A stretch of DNA of 64,000 nucleotides from Pseudomonadota bacterium (GTDB taxonomy: Bacteria > Pseudomonadota > Alphaproteobacteria > Rhizobiales > Rhizobiaceae). The stretch lies in the NCBI GenBank assembly GCA_023451735.1, contig JAEXYH010000020.1, forward strand, positions 1 to 64,000, in the 5' to 3' direction. The notes under the pieces were generated by a model. That model was not told where the DNA came from, did no database searches, and worked only from the letters and a program-made list of their open reading frames with translations. A program made the translations under genes and the position numbers. Below are positions 52,479 to 60,544 of this stretch, in pieces. Positions within the stretch are counted from its first letter, which is position 1. Each line of letters opens with the position of its first letter.

Positions 52479-52515
52479 AAATGAAAAGGCCGCCTTTCGG
52501 GCGGCCTTTTCATTT
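52479..52515. terminator. Bidirectional terminator after the GPR gene
   Basis: A 16-bp stem (AAATGAAAAGGCCGCC / GGCGGCCTTTTCATTT) with a 5-base loop; the AT ends supply T tracts on both strands. It separates the GPR gene from the convergent kinase gene. Confidence 0.9.
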
Positions 52516-52532
52516 GAAAATTGATGATCGAA

Positions 52533-53057
52533 TTATGGCTCTTCCGGAGACGTGACGTAATCCTGCTCAAGCTGCAAGGCGGAGATCAGGCCGACAACGA
52601 TCTCCTCGGGAGTGCGACCGGCGGTATCGATGATCAAGGGCTCGGTTTCCCACTCTTCGAAGATACGCGCCTCTGTCGAGGCCCAGCCGGGCTTGACCAG
52701 CCCCGGAACATCGGTCACGCGCGTCTCGACCCGGCGGCGATGCTCGGCCTTGTCCACGCACCTCACCCAAATTTCAGCGGCCGGCACACCCTGCCGTTCC
52801 GCAACAGCGCGCCACGCCCTACGGGTAATCGTCAGACTGTTGACCGAGTCCGCGACAACGATATGTCCGAGTGCGAGATTGTCTTCGGCCACACCGTAGG
52901 CGACCGTGTATCCTGCAGGACCGGGTTCAAGACCCGTATTACGGATATTCTGTTCGATCGTATCGACGCGCACATGAACCGCGCCCAGCCGGCGCGACAG
53001 TGCTTTTGCGAGGGTCGTCTTTCCGGAACCGGGCAAGCCGGCAAGAATGATCAGCAT
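52533..53057 (-). CDS. P-loop kinase (AAA_33 type), unknown substrate
   Basis: A 174-residue P-loop NTPase with LIILAGLPGSGKTTLAKALS as Walker A, a following D in VRVDTIEQNIRNTG, and an arginine-rich lid (RVETRVTDV). The shape is that of small zeta-toxin-like or gluconate/nucleoside-kinase-like enzymes (AAA_33). No antitoxin-like partner is next to it. ATG at 53057 has GGAAGG six bases upstream; an in-frame GTG two codons earlier is less likely. It follows the Mla operon on the same strand, with a 66-base gap. Confidence 0.83.
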   Translation of the reverse strand: MLIILAGLPGSGKTTLAKALSRRLGAVHVRVDTIEQNIRNTGLEPGPAGYTVAYGVAEDNLALGHIVVADSVNSLTITRRAWRAVAERQGVPAAEIWVRCVDKAEHRRRVETRVTDVPGLVKPGWASTEARIFEEWETEPLIIDTAGRTPEEIVVGLISALQLEQDYVTSPEEP

Positions 53058-53123
53058 CGGCACCTTCCCTGAACGGCCTCAAGCGATTCGGACTTGGGAA
53101 AGCTTAGCCTGCCTGACTGGAAA

Positions 53124-53738
53124 TCACATCGATTTCAAAGCCCAATCGACAATCTCGCCGCCGACCTTGGCATAGGCGCGGTCAAGCGCTTCGACAAAAT
53201 CGCTGTTTTCGCTTCCGCGAACGGCAGAGGTTCCCTTGAAGACGGATTGCGCCCGGACACTGCCATTGCGATCGTTGAGGATCTTTGCCGAAATCTCGAC
53301 ATTCGCGACACGGCTGCCGCCGGTCGTGACTTCGAAGGCGCGGATATCGGTGACGACCTGATAGTCGATCGCAAGGCCCTGCCCCGGCTTGCCGACGCCG
53401 CCGACACGGCCGGAATTCTCGAAGGCCTCTACGAGCTTCGACTGGACCAGGCGCGGCAGGCGATCACCCCAGCGGGAATTGGCGAGATACTGTACTTCCG
53501 ACGGAGACACGCGGACGACAACCTGCTCGCTGTCCAGCATCTTTACCGCGGTGGGTTCGGGTACGAGGATCTGGCGGTTCTTCGCCGACGGACCGTCTGT
53601 TGCCGGCGTCAACGACAGATCGAACGTGTCATTGTTCGCCTTGGTGCCGCAGCCACTGACCAGCGCCGCAAGCACGGGCAGTGTCAACAGCAAGGAGCGG
53701 CGACCGGCCGGCAGTTGCGGAAACTTGGATACGCTCAT
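53124..53738 (-). CDS. Mla/Pqi-associated lipoprotein (ABC-type transport auxiliary lipoprotein)
   Basis: A 204-residue protein with a lipobox LAALVSGC (lipidated Cys about residue 30) and a DUF330/PqiC-YmbA-like domain: RQILVPEPTAVKMLDSEQVV, WGDRLPRLVQSKLVEAFENSGRV and DRAYAKVGGEIVDWAL. Such lipoproteins are found with MlaD/PqiB-type MCE systems that carry phospholipids between the membranes. It follows mlaD by 26 bases and is the last clear member of the operon. Confidence 0.85.
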   Translation of the reverse strand: MSVSKFPQLPAGRRSLLLTLPVLAALVSGCGTKANNDTFDLSLTPATDGPSAKNRQILVPEPTAVKMLDSEQVVVRVSPSEVQYLANSRWGDRLPRLVQSKLVEAFENSGRVGGVGKPGQGLAIDYQVVTDIRAFEVTTGGSRVANVEISAKILNDRNGSVRAQSVFKGTSAVRGSENSDFVEALDRAYAKVGGEIVDWALKSM

Positions 53739-53764
53739 GAATTTCCTACCCTTGGCCCTCGGCC

Positions 53765-55135
53765 TTAACGTCTCGTCCTGCCGTCATATTCCTTGACGGT
53801 CTCACCGCCGAAGATCAAGCGCTGCGGATTCTGATCGAAATTGGTGATGGTCTGGTTCAGCGAATTCACCGTACGGCGCGTGTCATCCACGAGAGCCTTT
53901 ACGTCGCCGAGACCGCTGGACGAGAAACGCTGCAGGTTATCGGCGATCGGCCCGACGCGTGCGTTGATATTGTTGGCTACGGTGCGGAAGGATTCGAGCG
54001 TCCTGCGCGCCTCGGCAAACAGGCCTTGCGAGTCGTCGCTCGACACGAGGCCGTCGACTTTCGCAAGGATGCCATCGACACGGCTAGACGCGTTGTTGAG
54101 CTTCGTTGCCAGTTCGGTAAAATCGGTGATCGCCTTGTTGATGTCCTCGGAGCGGTGCGACACGTCGTCGACCACAGTGCGGGCCGAGGCCAGCGTCTGG
54201 CGCGCATCCTCGGAGGCAGCAGAGATGTTCTGGATCGCAGTTCCCACCTGGGACGGATCGACTGCGGCCAGCAGGCTGTCAGCCCTGTTCAGCACGCTTT
54301 GCGCATCTGTGCCAACCTGAGCAAAGCTCGTCGCGGCCGTCCTGACGGTCTCGACCAGCGGACCGAAACCGTCGGACGCGTTGGCGACGTTGCGCGTCAC
54401 CCGCTCGGCATTGCTGACGATCTGGTTGATGCGTTGCGCATCGATCGCGCGGACCAACTGGTCGGCGGCTTCGAGCGTCGAGTTGAGCGTGCCGGAAACC
54501 CTGTCGACGGTTGCAGACAGGGTGGAGAGGCTATGCAGGAACTCGTCGATATTGCCGGAATTGTTGCTAAGCGCTGCGGTAAACGTCTCGACATTGCGGA
54601 TCGTCTGAGTGAGCGGTCCTCGCGCATCCCCGACAAAGCCCTGGATATCACCGATCGCCTGGTCGGCACGTTCAAGGATCTTGTCGGCCGTCGCCAACAG
54701 GTTGGTGACGCTCGACTGGTCGGCGATCAACACGGCCGGCCGGCCGGCCTCCATCGACTTCTGAAGAATGTTTTCCTCACCCTTTGCGCCGCCGGAAAGC
54801 TCGATATAGGCCGCACCCGTGAGGCCCTGCACTTCCAGCACTGCCTTGGTCGTCTGGTAGACGGGCGCATCGGCGCGCACCTCGGTAAAGGCGATCGAAT
54901 AACGTGGATCATCCGGATCGATCGTCAGACCGCGTACGGAACCGACGGCAATACCGTTGAAACGGACCGGGGAACCGACGGAAAGGCCGTTGGCGGAGCC
55001 GGGAATGCGAATCGCAAGCTCTGCCATCGGCCCGCCGCGACCGGACTGCGCCATCCAGTAAACAAAACCGAAGGCGGCCGCGATCACCAGCAGCGTGAAG
55101 AAACCCACCAGGGCGTAATTTGCTTTGGTTTCCAT
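53765..55135 (-). CDS. mlaD: MlaD/MCE family phospholipid-transport protein
   Basis: A 456-residue MCE protein: one N-terminal membrane anchor (YALVGFFTLLVIAAAFGFVYWM), the MCE domain (LAIRIPGSANGLSVGSPVRF, VGSVRGLTIDPDD, VLEVQGLTGAAYIELSGG) and about 300 residues of heptad-like helices ending near QNPQRLIFGGETVKEYDG. MCE hexamers form the periplasmic lipid channel. It is larger than the 180-residue E. coli MlaD, as usual in alphaproteobacteria. 8 bases after mlaF. Confidence 0.93.
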   Translation of the reverse strand: METKANYALVGFFTLLVIAAAFGFVYWMAQSGRGGPMAELAIRIPGSANGLSVGSPVRFNGIAVGSVRGLTIDPDDPRYSIAFTEVRADAPVYQTTKAVLEVQGLTGAAYIELSGGAKGEENILQKSMEAGRPAVLIADQSSVTNLLATADKILERADQAIGDIQGFVGDARGPLTQTIRNVETFTAALSNNSGNIDEFLHSLSTLSATVDRVSGTLNSTLEAADQLVRAIDAQRINQIVSNAERVTRNVANASDGFGPLVETVRTAATSFAQVGTDAQSVLNRADSLLAAVDPSQVGTAIQNISAASEDARQTLASARTVVDDVSHRSEDINKAITDFTELATKLNNASSRVDGILAKVDGLVSSDDSQGLFAEARRTLESFRTVANNINARVGPIADNLQRFSSSGLGDVKALVDDTRRTVNSLNQTITNFDQNPQRLIFGGETVKEYDGRTRR

Positions 55136-55143
55136 GGGTTAGA

Positions 55144-55998
55144 TCACTTCCCTGCGTCTGTCGGGCCTGCGTCTGCCGGCGGCTGGTTTTCATTGGTCAC
55201 GACGGTGCGCGCACGCTTCCCGCGGAAATAGGACTGGACCCACGGATCATCAAACTCGAACATATCCTGCAGCGTTCCTTCCACCAATACCCGTTTCTGT
55301 CCGAGTACAGCAATACGGTCACAGACCGAAAACAGGCTGTCGAGGTCGTGGGTTACCATATACACGGTCAGACCCAGCGTATCGCGCAGCTTGGCGATCA
55401 GCGCATCGAAGTCGGCGGCGCCGATCGGATCGAGACCCGATGTCGGCTCGTCGAGGAAGACCAGATCAGGATCGAGCGCCAAAGCACGGGCGAGTGCCGC
55501 ACGCTTGATCATGCCGCCCGAAAGTTCCGACGGGTACTTGTCGGCTGCATCGGGCGGCAGTCCGACCATTTCAAGCTTAACGTAAGCAAGTTCATCCATC
55601 AGAGACTGCGGAAGATCGAGATATTCGCGCATCGGCAGCTGGATGTTTTCCTTCACCGTCAGCGCCGAAAACAGGGCGCCATGCTGGAAGAGAACGCCGA
55701 GCCGGGTATCGAGGGCTATTCTTTCCTCGTCCGAAGCTTTTTCATAGTTGGCTCCGAGAATTTCTATCGTGCCGGACCGGTGCGGAAGCAGCCGCAGAAC
55801 CGTGCGCATCAACACCGACTTACCGGTACCGGATGCTCCGACGAAACCGAGGATTTCGCCGCGATAGATATCCAGATTGAGGTTGTCGAGAACGATCTTT
55901 TCGCCGAACCCGACGGTCAGATCGCGCACCGATAGCACAACCTGCCGGTCGTCCTTTGCTTTTCTCTCCATGGTCTGCTGCTCGTCTGCCAAATCCAT
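55144..55998 (-). CDS. mlaF: MlaF-type ABC transporter ATPase
   Basis: A 284-residue ABC ATPase: Walker A GASGTGKSVLMRTVL, signature LSGGMIKRAALARALALDPD, Walker B LVFLDEPTSGLDPIGAADFD, switch His in MVTHDLDSLF. The signature LSGGMIKR is that of the MlaF/Ttg2A group. The annotated ATG at 55998 is directly abutted by GGAGG; a TTG two codons later would have the normal spacing, so the true start may be 55992. Between mlaE and mlaD. Confidence 0.94.
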   Translation of the reverse strand: MDLADEQQTMERKAKDDRQVVLSVRDLTVGFGEKIVLDNLNLDIYRGEILGFVGASGTGKSVLMRTVLRLLPHRSGTIEILGANYEKASDEERIALDTRLGVLFQHGALFSALTVKENIQLPMREYLDLPQSLMDELAYVKLEMVGLPPDAADKYPSELSGGMIKRAALARALALDPDLVFLDEPTSGLDPIGAADFDALIAKLRDTLGLTVYMVTHDLDSLFSVCDRIAVLGQKRVLVEGTLQDMFEFDDPWVQSYFRGKRARTVVTNENQPPADAGPTDAGK

Positions 55999-56003
55999 CC
56001 TCC

Positions 56004-57146
56004 CTAGAAGTCGATCGCGGAGTAGAAGATGGCAAAAAGCGCATCGATGAGAATGACGGCAAAAATGGCTTTGACCACAGACGCCGTCACGTGTTGACCA
56101 AGAGATTCGGCGCTGCCGCCGACCTTCATGCCCTCGACTGCGGCAACGATGCCGATCGCGAGCGCCATGAACGGGGCCTTGATCATGCCCGAGGCGATCG
56201 AGGTATGGTCGATCGCTTCATGCAGTCGCGAGAGATAGGTGTCGAAGGTGATGCCGGAATAGAGTAGCGCTACGATGGCAGCCCCGTAGAGGGCGGCAAA
56301 GTTCGCTATAATGGTCAAGAGCGGCAGGGCGATGGTCAGCGCCACGAGACGCGGGAAAATCAGCACGCCGATCGGGTTGAGGCCGATCACCGTCAACGCG
56401 TCGATCTCCTCGCGCATTTTCATCGAGCCGATCTCGGCGGTAATCGCACTGCCCGAACGGCCGGCGATCATGATGGCGGTCAAAAGCACGCCGATCTCAC
56501 GAAGCTGCAGGATGCCGACGAGGTCTACGACAAAAATCTCGGCGCCGAAGTAACGCAACTGGAAGGCGCCCTGCTGGGCGATGATCGCGCCGATCAAAAA
56601 CGACATAAGCACGATGATCGGCACTGCCCGGACGCCCATGCGGTCAATATGGGTGACGACGGATGCCGGGGAAACACCGGCACCACGGCCGAATTTAAGC
56701 TGGGCGCCACGGACTGCAGAGCCGAGAATGTTCATCGCCGCGTAGAAATCGCGGCCGACTTCGACAACGAGTTTTCCAGGTGGCGTGAAAACCCGCTCGA
56801 AAAGGCTGCGCTTATCGGGGCCGGTTGCCGGTGGCGCCGGTGTCGTCTCCGGCAGGGCTCCAATCAGCTCCTCGATCGAGCCGTTACCGCCGGAAAGCGA
56901 TGCTTCTTGCCCCTCTCCGTTTTTGGCGGTCATCAGCCGACGAATCAGCCAGGCACCCGCCGTGTCTATTCCCGAGATCCCGGAGACGTCGATTTCGACC
57001 TTGCCCTGCCCGCTGGACTTTTCGAATTGCCCGAGATCCTTCAGGACGCCTGCAATGGAATGATTACGCCAATCGCCCGTCAGAACATATCGTTCCGCGC
57101 CATCCGGCAACTCTTCACTCTTGATTTTTGCCAGATTGGAACTCAC
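56004..57146 (-). CDS. mlaE: MlaE-type ABC permease with N-terminal STAS domain
   Basis: A 380-residue permease. The first 95 residues form a STAS-like domain (KVEIDVSGISGIDTAGAWLIR), which in many bacteria is a separate small protein (MlaB); here it is fused to the permease. The remainder has five or six membrane segments with VPIIVLMSFLIGAIIAQQGAFQL, REIGVLLTAIMIAGRSGSAITAEIG and MKMREEIDALTVIGLNPIGVL, the MlaE signature. Starts with GTG at 57146. First gene of mlaE-mlaF-mlaD-lipoprotein. Confidence 0.94.
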   Translation of the reverse strand: MSSNLAKIKSEELPDGAERYVLTGDWRNHSIAGVLKDLGQFEKSSGQGKVEIDVSGISGIDTAGAWLIRRLMTAKNGEGQEASLSGGNGSIEELIGALPETTPAPPATGPDKRSLFERVFTPPGKLVVEVGRDFYAAMNILGSAVRGAQLKFGRGAGVSPASVVTHIDRMGVRAVPIIVLMSFLIGAIIAQQGAFQLRYFGAEIFVVDLVGILQLREIGVLLTAIMIAGRSGSAITAEIGSMKMREEIDALTVIGLNPIGVLIFPRLVALTIALPLLTIIANFAALYGAAIVALLYSGITFDTYLSRLHEAIDHTSIASGMIKAPFMALAIGIVAAVEGMKVGGSAESLGQHVTASVVKAIFAVILIDALFAIFYSAIDF

Positions 57147-57258
57147 GGGGTGCGGGTGCTCGCTTCAAATGATCTCTGCTGCAATGCATTGATTGCGCTT
57201 CGGGAAAACGCAATATAGCCGCATCGGAAGGATTTGCCACAACAGGACGTTTAAAACG

Positions 57259-58242
57259 ATGCCCCGTCACCTTGAAGCAACAATCGAGGCCTTTCCGATC
57301 GCCGGTACATTCACCATTTCGCGCGGATCGAAGACCGAAGCGGATGTCATCGTCTGCAACATTTCGGAGAACGGTTTTTCCGGTCGGGGCGAATGCGTGC
57401 CCTATCGCCGTTACGGTGAGACGATGGACGGCGTAATGGCCGAGATAATGGCGGTTTCAAAGGCGATCGAAGGCGGCCTGACGCGGCAAGGACTGCAATC
57501 AGCGATGAGGCCGGGAGCCGCGCGTAACGCTGTCGACTGCGCGCTCTGGGACCTAGAAGCCAAGCGTTCGCAACGCCCTGTCGCCGCAGTTATTGGCGGG
57601 ACCAGCGGCAAACCGATCGTCACCGCATTCACTTTGTCGCTAGCAGACGCAAAAACCATGGGCGCCGACGCGCTCAGGAACAGTCAACGCCCGCTTTTGA
57701 AGATCAAGCTCGGTACGGAAGACGATGAATCGCGCATGCGCGCCGTTCGTGATTCGGCTCCCGATGCGCGGATCATCGTCGATGCCAACGAAGGCTGGAG
57801 CGAAGAGAACATCGAACGCCATCTGGCTATCGCTGCCGAGCTCGGTGTTTCGCTGATCGAGCAACCACTTCCCGCCGGCAAAGATGCGTTTCTCTCCCAT
57901 ATAGATCGGCCAGTTGCGATCTGCGCCGACGAAAGTGTTCATTCCACCACCGATCTTGCCTCGCTGCGCGACCGTTATGAGGCGGTGAACATCAAGCTCG
58001 ACAAAACGGGTGGACTGACGGAAGCGTTGGTGATGAAGGCAGAGGCGCAACGGCTCGGTTTTCAGATCATGGTCGGCTGTATGGTGGGGACCTCACTCGC
58101 CATGGCACCGGCCGTGCTGCTGGCCCAGGATACGGACTATGCGGATCTCGACGGTCCGCTGCTTCTCGCGCGCGACCGTCCGGGCGGGCTCAGCTACGAG
58201 GGGTCGCTCGTCTACCCCCCAGTACCCGAACTCTGGGGCTGA
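57259..58242 (+). CDS. dgcA: Enolase-superfamily N-acetyl-D-Glu racemase / dipeptide epimerase
   Basis: A 327-residue enolase-superfamily enzyme. The catalytic KxK is in LLKIKLG, the metal ligands in IIVDANEGW, LIEQPLP and ICADESVHS, and the second Lys in AVNIKLDKTGGL. The family covers L-Ala-D/L-Glu epimerases and the N-acetyl-D-glutamate racemase DgcA of alphaproteobacteria; I favour DgcA on overall look, but the sequence alone does not separate them. ATG at 57259 follows AGGACG. The 3' end overlaps the convergent MFS gene by 31 bases. Confidence 0.8.
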   Translation: MPRHLEATIEAFPIAGTFTISRGSKTEADVIVCNISENGFSGRGECVPYRRYGETMDGVMAEIMAVSKAIEGGLTRQGLQSAMRPGAARNAVDCALWDLEAKRSQRPVAAVIGGTSGKPIVTAFTLSLADAKTMGADALRNSQRPLLKIKLGTEDDESRMRAVRDSAPDARIIVDANEGWSEENIERHLAIAAELGVSLIEQPLPAGKDAFLSHIDRPVAICADESVHSTTDLASLRDRYEAVNIKLDKTGGLTEALVMKAEAQRLGFQIMVGCMVGTSLAMAPAVLLAQDTDYADLDGPLLLARDRPGGLSYEGSLVYPPVPELWG

Positions 58243-59402
58243 GAGCGCGTCGCCAGGGCCAGTACGGCGAAACCGATCACGGCCAGCAAGGCCATGGCAA
58301 AGTAGCCGTAGATTTCCAGTTGCCGGTAGATGACACCCGCAAGCAATGTCGATGTCGCCAGAAAGGCGCCGTTATAGGCGACATAGACGCCCTGGGCCGA
58401 CGCCTGCTGATCCTCGCCGACCATTTCCGACAGCCTATATTGGAGCCCGAGGTGAACGCAGGCGAAGCTGAAGGCGTGAAAAATCTGCAGAAGCCCGTAA
58501 TACCAGACATTAGATCCAAAAGGAAAAAAGACCCATCGCAGGATCGCCATCACGCAGCCGAACCGTAACAACCCCAAAGACGTAAGACGTCGCGCAAGGC
58601 TGCCGGAGATGAAGAATATTCCGATCTCGGCGATGACGCCGATGCACCAAAGTGCGGAAATCGCTCCATTTGAGAAACCCATGCCCTGCCACTGGATGGT
58701 GCTGAATCCATAAAACATTCCGTGGCTCGACTGGATGAGCGAGGCACCGATCAACAGGAGATGGACGGGGGCACCGAGCGGGCGGCGCGATGTCATTACA
58801 GACGATACAGTCGGGCGCGGGCCAGGTGTCGGATTGAGCCGAGGAGCGACGAAGGCGACGGCGACCGAGGTCACCAGCACCGCGGCCAGCATCAGCGGGA
58901 TTGCGATATTTCCGATCGCTGTCGAGAGGCTTCCTGCAATCAGCGTCGTTACGACGAAGCCGACTGATCCCCATACCCGCATTTTGCCGTAGTGAAATCC
59001 CCAGCGCTTGACGCCGGAGATCGAGATCGATTCGACGATCGGCGTGTAGGGCGCAAACAGCGCGGCCTGCATCGCCACAGCAACTAACACAACCCAGAAG
59101 TCGCCACTGACAATCAAGCCAAGGATGGACAGCAGCGAGGTTGCCGCCGACCAGACGAGAATATGGCGCGGATCCGACGCTCGGGCGGTGAGAGAACCGG
59201 TTCCCATTGCCACGAAAACACGAAATACGACCTGCGCCGCAAGGATCGCGCCGATCTGCATAGGCGTGAAATTCAGGCCATAGAGCCACAGAGGAAGATA
59301 AGGGACCAATATGCCGTTGAGCGACATTGGAGCGGCATAGGCCAAAGAACAACGAAGCTGGAACTGCGGCGGAGCGGCAGACGGTTTTGCGGCAATATTC
59401 AC
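58212..59402 (-). CDS. MFS transporter (HcaT/LacY-like MFS_1 family)
   Basis: A 396-residue protein with 12 hydrophobic segments. It starts with a GTG (NIAAKPSAAPPQFQLRCSLAY, then MSLNGILVPYLPLWLYGLNF), typical of the HcaT/nucleoside-permease-like MFS_1_like family, followed by a variant MFS loop and GVLLG-type helices through ALLAVIGFAVLALATRS. Substrate unknown. A 13-bp inverted repeat lies immediately upstream of its GTG. The 3' ends of this gene and dgcA overlap by 31 bases on opposite strands. Confidence 0.85.
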   Translation of the reverse strand: MNIAAKPSAAPPQFQLRCSLAYAAPMSLNGILVPYLPLWLYGLNFTPMQIGAILAAQVVFRVFVAMGTGSLTARASDPRHILVWSAATSLLSILGLIVSGDFWVVLVAVAMQAALFAPYTPIVESISISGVKRWGFHYGKMRVWGSVGFVVTTLIAGSLSTAIGNIAIPLMLAAVLVTSVAVAFVAPRLNPTPGPRPTVSSVMTSRRPLGAPVHLLLIGASLIQSSHGMFYGFSTIQWQGMGFSNGAISALWCIGVIAEIGIFFISGSLARRLTSLGLLRFGCVMAILRWVFFPFGSNVWYYGLLQIFHAFSFACVHLGLQYRLSEMVGEDQQASAQGVYVAYNGAFLATSTLLAGVIYRQLEIYGYFAMALLAVIGFAVLALATRSQPQSSGTGG

Positions 59403-59409
59403 GGAATCA

Positions 59410-59451
59410 CAAATGGTGGTGAAAGTCGCCGGAGACTATCACCACCATTTG
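59410..59451. repeat. 13-bp perfect inverted repeat ahead of the MFS gene
   Basis: CAAATGGTGGTGA at 59410-59422 and TCACCACCATTTG at 59439-59451, separated by 16 bases, with no following T tract on the minus strand. The inner edge ends 8 bases before the MFS GTG, so an RNA hairpin would cover the ribosome binding region; alternatively it is an operator for a dimeric repressor. Confidence 0.75.
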
Positions 59452-59518
59452 CAATGAAAACCGCTCTGCACGTTTTGTGCGAAAACAAAGTGTATCGGGT
59501 GTGAAGATTTCGTGCTGG

Positions 59519-60334
59519 TCAGGCGGCCTGCATGTTCTTGGTCTTCGCCGGTGCCGGCAGGGCATGCAGCTCGGCGGTCACCTTGATATCGCGCCAGGTG
59601 ATCAGCTCCAGCGACCCGTCATGATGTTCGGCAATCGCCGTGCAGCTCTCGACCCAGTCGCCCGTGTTGACGTAATGGATGCCGTCGATATCGGTCATGA
59701 CCGCGTGATGGATGTGACCGCAGATGACGCCGTCCACCTTGTTGCGACGCGCTTCGTCGGCAACGACCTTCTGGAACTCGCCGATGAAATTGACCGCGTG
59801 CTTGACCTGCAGCTTGGCCCAGGCAGAAAACGACCAGTAAGGCATGCCGAGACGGCGTCGGACGGCCGCAAGCACAACGTTGATCGCGATTGCCGCGTCA
59901 TAGGCCCAGTCGCCGAGATAAGCGAGAAGGCGGGCGTTGCGGACGACCACGTCGAACTCGTCCCCGTGCAGGACGAGGTATTTCTTGCCGTCGGCCATTT
60001 CGTGGATCGCGCGATCGGCAACTTCGATACCGCCGAAATGGGTACCCGGAAAATCGCGGAGGAATTCGTCATGATTGCCGGGAATATACACGATGCGGGT
60101 GCCCTTGCGCGCCTTGCGCAGAAGCTTCTGGACCACGTCATTACAGCCCTGCGGCCAGAACCAGCTGCGTTTCAGCCTCCAGCCGTCAACGATATCTCCC
60201 ACCAGAAATACCGTCTCCGCTTCATGATATTTCAGGAAATCCAGCAGGAGTTCCGTCCGCGCCGCCTTCGAACCGAGATGTACGTCGGAGATGAACAAGG
60301 TCCTGAAATTCCTGGTCTCACCTGTCGCTGTCAC
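59519..60334 (-). CDS. LpxH-like metallophosphoesterase
   Basis: A 271-residue calcineurin-like phosphoesterase with all five metal motifs: LFISDVHLGS (D-x-H), VGDIVDGW (GDxxD), YIPGNHDEF (GNHD/E), VLHGDEFD and CGHIHHA (GHxH). It resembles the UDP-2,3-diacylglucosamine pyrophosphatase family, but is longer than LpxH and could act on another phosphoester. It lies 116 bases upstream of the MFS gene on the same strand. Confidence 0.8.
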   Translation of the reverse strand: MTATGETRNFRTLFISDVHLGSKAARTELLLDFLKYHEAETVFLVGDIVDGWRLKRSWFWPQGCNDVVQKLLRKARKGTRIVYIPGNHDEFLRDFPGTHFGGIEVADRAIHEMADGKKYLVLHGDEFDVVVRNARLLAYLGDWAYDAAIAINVVLAAVRRRLGMPYWSFSAWAKLQVKHAVNFIGEFQKVVADEARRNKVDGVICGHIHHAVMTDIDGIHYVNTGDWVESCTAIAEHHDGSLELITWRDIKVTAELHALPAPAKTKNMQAA

Positions 60335-60544
60335 GGAAGTCGTCCTTTCATAGCCCGCCCCGCCGCCTGAAAACCAGAGTCTTGTTTCAGGATGATGACA
60401 GGCGCTTTTCCGGCGCCGGCAGATGTCCTTTCAATTTCCTTACATCGATCAAATTAGCTGCTGTTCCATGGCGCCGTTTGATGTAATGAGATGCCGCATT
60501 CTCCCCACATGCACCGGGAAGACAGACTAAAAGCAGGAGTGAGC

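Noticed and set aside
52533..53057. Zeta-toxin of a toxin-antitoxin pair
   Set aside because: The P-loop kinase resembles the zeta fold but there is no adjacent small antitoxin gene, and it follows a housekeeping operon.
60440..60460. FNR/FixK-like site (TTACATCGATCAA) upstream of maeB
   Set aside because: One base short and with only one good half-site; it does not meet TTGAT-N4-ATCAA.
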